DNA of 64,000 nucleotides from Scandinavium hiltneri (GTDB lineage Bacteria > Pseudomonadota > Gammaproteobacteria > Enterobacterales > Enterobacteriaceae). The stretch is from contig NZ_JALIGE010000075.1 in NCBI RefSeq assembly GCF_024764835.1, positions 124,001 to 188,000 of the forward strand, read 5' to 3'. The position numbers were made by a program, and so were the translations under genes. This document shows positions 61,566 through 64,000 of this stretch, piece by piece (position 1 is the first letter of the stretch; each line of letters starts with the position of its first letter). The notes under the pieces were generated by a model. It had not been told where the DNA came from, searched no databases, and worked only from the letters and a program-made list of their open reading frames with translations.

Positions 61566-62402
61566 ATGGAAATGATTCTATTCCGGGATAAAACCCGGGC
61601 GCAGCAGGCCGATATTGTGGCCGTGCAGTCTCAGGTCGTGTACGGCAGTGTTGGTAACAGCGTGGCGGTACCGAATATCAAACAGCACCATCTGAACGTA
61701 CTGGCGGTGCCAACGGTATTGTTCAGCAATACGCCGCATTACGATACCTTTTACGGTGGCGTGATACCTGATGAGTGGTTCAGCGGTTATTTGCGCGCGC
61801 TCGAAGAGCGTGATGCGCTGCGTGAACTGAAAGCGGTGACCACAGGCTACATGGGCAGCGCCAGTCAAATTGCGATTCTGGCCAAGTGGCTGAAAGCGAT
61901 GCGCGAAAAGCATCCACAAATGATGATTCTGGTGGACCCGGTGATCGGCGATACCGACAGCGGCGTGTACGTGAAGCCAGAAATTCCGGCAGCGTACTGC
62001 GAACATTTGTTGCCGCTGGCGCAGGGCATTACGCCAAACGTGTTCGAGCTTGGCGTGCTGAGCGGCAAACCGTGCGAGACGCTGGACGAGGCGATTGCCG
62101 CAGCAAAAAGCCTGCTGTCTGAGACGCTGAAATGGGTGGCCATTACCAGCGCACCGGTTGCGGACGATAATGACATTCACGTGGTGCTGGTGATAGCAGA
62201 CAGCGTGGATATCAGTGGCTGGCCCCGCGTGGCGACTGATTTGAAAGGAACGGGCGATTTGTTCTGCTCGGAGTTAATCAGCGCGGTAGTGCAGGGGAAA
62301 ACGTTGCAGGAGGCCGTGCATTTAGCGGGAAGTCGTGTCGTTGAGGTGATGGCTTACACCCTCGAGAAAGGGTATGACGAACTGATTCTTCCGCCGCGAT
62401 AA
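61566..62402 (+). CDS. pdxK: Pyridoxine/pyridoxal/pyridoxamine kinase PdxK
   Basis: Phosphorylates B6 vitamers (and can act on hydroxymethylpyrimidine). The 278-residue ribokinase-fold protein has VQSQVVYGSVGNS at the substrate end and the anion-hole DLKGTGDLF with the catalytic aspartate. It lies 5 bases after cysM, whose product needs PLP. K-12 has yfeS and yfeK between these two genes; here they are directly joined, so co-transcription is likely. Confidence 0.93.
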   Translation: MEMILFRDKTRAQQADIVAVQSQVVYGSVGNSVAVPNIKQHHLNVLAVPTVLFSNTPHYDTFYGGVIPDEWFSGYLRALEERDALRELKAVTTGYMGSASQIAILAKWLKAMREKHPQMMILVDPVIGDTDSGVYVKPEIPAAYCEHLLPLAQGITPNVFELGVLSGKPCETLDEAIAAAKSLLSETLKWVAITSAPVADDNDIHVVLVIADSVDISGWPRVATDLKGTGDLFCSELISAVVQGKTLQEAVHLAGSRVVEVMAYTLEKGYDELILPPR

Positions 62403-62420
62403 CCCTCAACGACAGAAACA

Positions 62421-62448
62421 AAAATGGCGCCCGAAGGCGCCATTTTTC
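62421..62448. terminator. Bidirectional terminator between pdxK and crr
   Basis: AAAAATGGCGCC/GGCGCCATTTTT with a CGAA loop. Runs of A and T on both sides allow termination of pdxK and of the convergent ptsHI-crr operon. Confidence 0.9.
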
Positions 62449-62465
62449 TATCCATGCGGCATCAA

Positions 62466-62975
62466 TTATTTTTTGATGCGGATAACCGGAGTTTCACCCA
62501 CGGTCACGCTACCGGACAGTTTGATAAGCTCTTTGATCTCGTCCATGTTGGAGATAACAACCGGAGTCAGGGTAGACTTAGCTTTCTCTTCCAGCAGTGC
62601 CAGATCGAACTCGATAACCGGATCGCCAACTTTGACACGCTGGCCTTCTTCCGCGATACGTTTGAAACCTTCGCCTTTCAGTTCAACGGTATCAATACCG
62701 AAGTGAACGAACAGCTCAATGCCACTGTCGGACTCGATTGAGAACGCGTGGTTGGTTTCAAAGATTTTACCGATAGTACCATCAACCGGCGCAACCATTT
62801 TGTTGCCGGTCGGTTTGATAGCAATGCCATCGCCCACGATTTTCTCAGCAAAAACAACATCCGGCACGTCTTCGATGTTGACGATCTCGCCAGAGAGCGG
62901 GGCAACAATCTCAATAGTTCCGGTGTCTTTCTTATCATCAGAAACCAGAGATTTCAGTTTATCGAACAAACCCAT
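62466..62975 (-). CDS. crr: PTS EIIA-glucose Crr
   Basis: Phosphocarrier for glucose and central regulator (inducer exclusion, adenylate cyclase activation). The 169 residues match E. coli. The phosphorylated histidine is in LFVHFGIDTVELKG (His91 counting Met) with the partner His76 in NHAFSIE. It follows ptsI by 40 bases as the last gene of ptsHI-crr. Confidence 0.98.
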   Translation of the reverse strand: MGLFDKLKSLVSDDKKDTGTIEIVAPLSGEIVNIEDVPDVVFAEKIVGDGIAIKPTGNKMVAPVDGTIGKIFETNHAFSIESDSGIELFVHFGIDTVELKGEGFKRIAEEGQRVKVGDPVIEFDLALLEEKAKSTLTPVVISNMDEIKELIKLSGSVTVGETPVIRIKK

Positions 62976-63015
62976 GATCTTCTCCTAAGCAGTAATTTGG
63001 GCCGCATCTCGTGGA

Positions 63016-64000
63016 TTAGCAGATTGTTTTTTCTTCAATGAACTTGTTAACCAGCGTCATTAACTCGTCCGTTGTCGGTTGAGCAAGAGCCTGCTCTGCT
63101 AAAACCTTCGCATCTTCGAAGTTCGTGTTACGGATAATCTTCTTAATGCGCGGGATGGAAATGGCGCTCATAGAGAATTCGTCCAGACCCATACCCAGCA
63201 ACAGAAGTGTAGCACGTTCATCGCCCGCAAGCTCACCACACATGCCAGTCCACTTGCCTTCAGCATGAGAAGCATCAATAACTTGCTTGATAAGCGTCAG
63301 GACAGAAGGAGACATTGGCTGGTAGAGATGCGAAATCATATCATTACCACGGTCAACCGCCAGGGTGTACTGCGTTAAATCATTGGTTCCGATACTAAAG
63401 AAATCAACTTCTTTGGCCAGATGACGGGCAATGGTCGCGGCCGCAGGTGTTTCCACCATCACGCCAACTTCGATTGTTTCGTCAAATGCCTTACCTTCGT
63501 CACGCAGTTCCTGTTTGAAGATTTCGATCTCTTTGTTCAGTGCACGCACTTCTTCAACAGAGATGATCATCGGGAACATGATGCGCAGTTTACCGAAAGC
63601 GGAAGCACGCAGGATGGCACGAAGCTGGTCACGCAGGATCTCTTTACGATCCATAGCGATACGGATTGCACGCCAGCCCAGGAACGGGTTCTCTTCTTTC
63701 GGGAAGTTCATGTACGGCAGCTCTTTGTCGCCGCCGATGTCCATGGTGCGGACGATGACCGCCTGAGAGCCACAGGCTTCAGCAACGGCTTTATACGCAG
63801 CGAACTGTTCTTCTTCAGTTGGCAGCGAGTCACGGTCCATGAACAGGAATTCTGTACGATACAGGCCGACACCTTCAGCGCCATTGCGCTCTGCACCGTC
63901 GACATCACGAACGGTACCGATGTTGGCACAGACTTCAACCTGGTGGCCATCGAGAGTGATCGCTGGCAGGTCTTTCAGTTTTGCCAGTTCAGCTTTCTCT
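63016..64000 (-). CDS. ptsI: PTS enzyme I PtsI, N-terminal part outside the window
   Basis: First enzyme of the phosphotransferase system; takes phosphate from PEP and passes it to HPr. The last 327 residues are inside the window and the frame runs on past its end. This part is the PEP-binding barrel: DGAERNGAEGVGLYRTEFLF-type segment, MFPMIISVEEVRA, GVMVETPAA, DFFSIGTNDLTQYTLAVDR, and the catalytic cysteine in WTGMCGELAGD. The phosphorylated histidine lies in the missing N-terminal half. Confidence 0.97.
   Translation of the reverse strand, partial: EKAELAKLKDLPAITLDGHQVEVCANIGTVRDVDGAERNGAEGVGLYRTEFLFMDRDSLPTEEEQFAAYKAVAEACGSQAVIVRTMDIGGDKELPYMNFPKEENPFLGWRAIRIAMDRKEILRDQLRAILRASAFGKLRIMFPMIISVEEVRALNKEIEIFKQELRDEGKAFDETIEVGVMVETPAAATIARHLAKEVDFFSIGTNDLTQYTLAVDRGNDMISHLYQPMSPSVLTLIKQVIDASHAEGKWTGMCGELAGDERATLLLLGMGLDEFSMSAISIPRIKKIIRNTNFEDAKVLAEQALAQPTTDELMTLVNKFIEEKTIC

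Noticed and set aside
1..64000. CRISPR arrays, tRNA or rRNA genes, prophage
   Set aside because: No regularly spaced repeats, tRNA-like cloverleaves or phage structural genes were noticed. The repeated palindromes are all single or paired REP elements.

Overview
The window is a piece of chromosome from a gamma-proteobacterium of the family Enterobacteriaceae. Almost every backbone gene is recognisable as an Escherichia coli orthologue in the same order as the E. coli K-12 arc from pdeF (yfgF) to ptsI, but the islands and missing genes show that it is not E. coli. The pattern (moderately GC-rich DNA, no eut operon between maeB and hemF, extra sugar cassettes) fits Enterobacter, Lelliottia or a close relative. 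That genus-level call is inference. No rRNA, tRNA, CRISPR array, prophage or intact insertion sequence was seen.

Layout of the first half: pdeF (cut by the window edge) converges on ppk-ppx (polyphosphate). Next come purMN, then an inserted ROK kinase / 6-phospho-beta-glucosidase pair, upp-uraA (uracil salvage and uptake) and hda (replication control). A second inserted cassette runs away from a divergent regulator: PTS EIIC, glycosylasparaginase and M17 aminopeptidase. The regulator appears to be a catalytically dead IS481-type transposase. Then yfgD, bepA, perM, and a glycerate cassette (CdaR-like regulator, GntP-family permease, glycerate kinase) where K-12 carries hyf. Then bcp-gcvR, dapA-bamC, purC, ypfJ, tmcA and ypfH.

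Layout of the second half: an extra cold-shock gene with a cspA-type leader, ypfN, dapE, yffB, the 19-codon ypfM, acrD, nudK, ypfG, talA-tktB, maeB, hemF-amiA, ypeA-yfeZ, yfeY, yfeX, nudI, and cysPUWA (sulfate/thiosulfate uptake). A rhamnoside cassette (AraC regulator, MFS transporter, GH78 rhamnosidase) separates cysA from cysM. Then pdxK, crr and the 3' part of ptsI.

How it fits together: housekeeping functions (purine synthesis under PurR, diaminopimelate synthesis, outer-membrane assembly by BamC/BepA, drug efflux by AcrD, sulfur assimilation, PTS central proteins) are interrupted by four small carbon-source modules of two to four genes. Each carries only some of uptake, hydrolysis and regulation and must rely on pathways elsewhere in the genome. 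The module at 13.2-17.9 kb is the least familiar: its gene content suggests intracellular breakdown of an N-glycosylated asparagine or glycopeptide imported through a PTS channel, controlled by a domesticated transposase. Functions named from E. coli orthologues rest on recalled family knowledge; no database search was possible.
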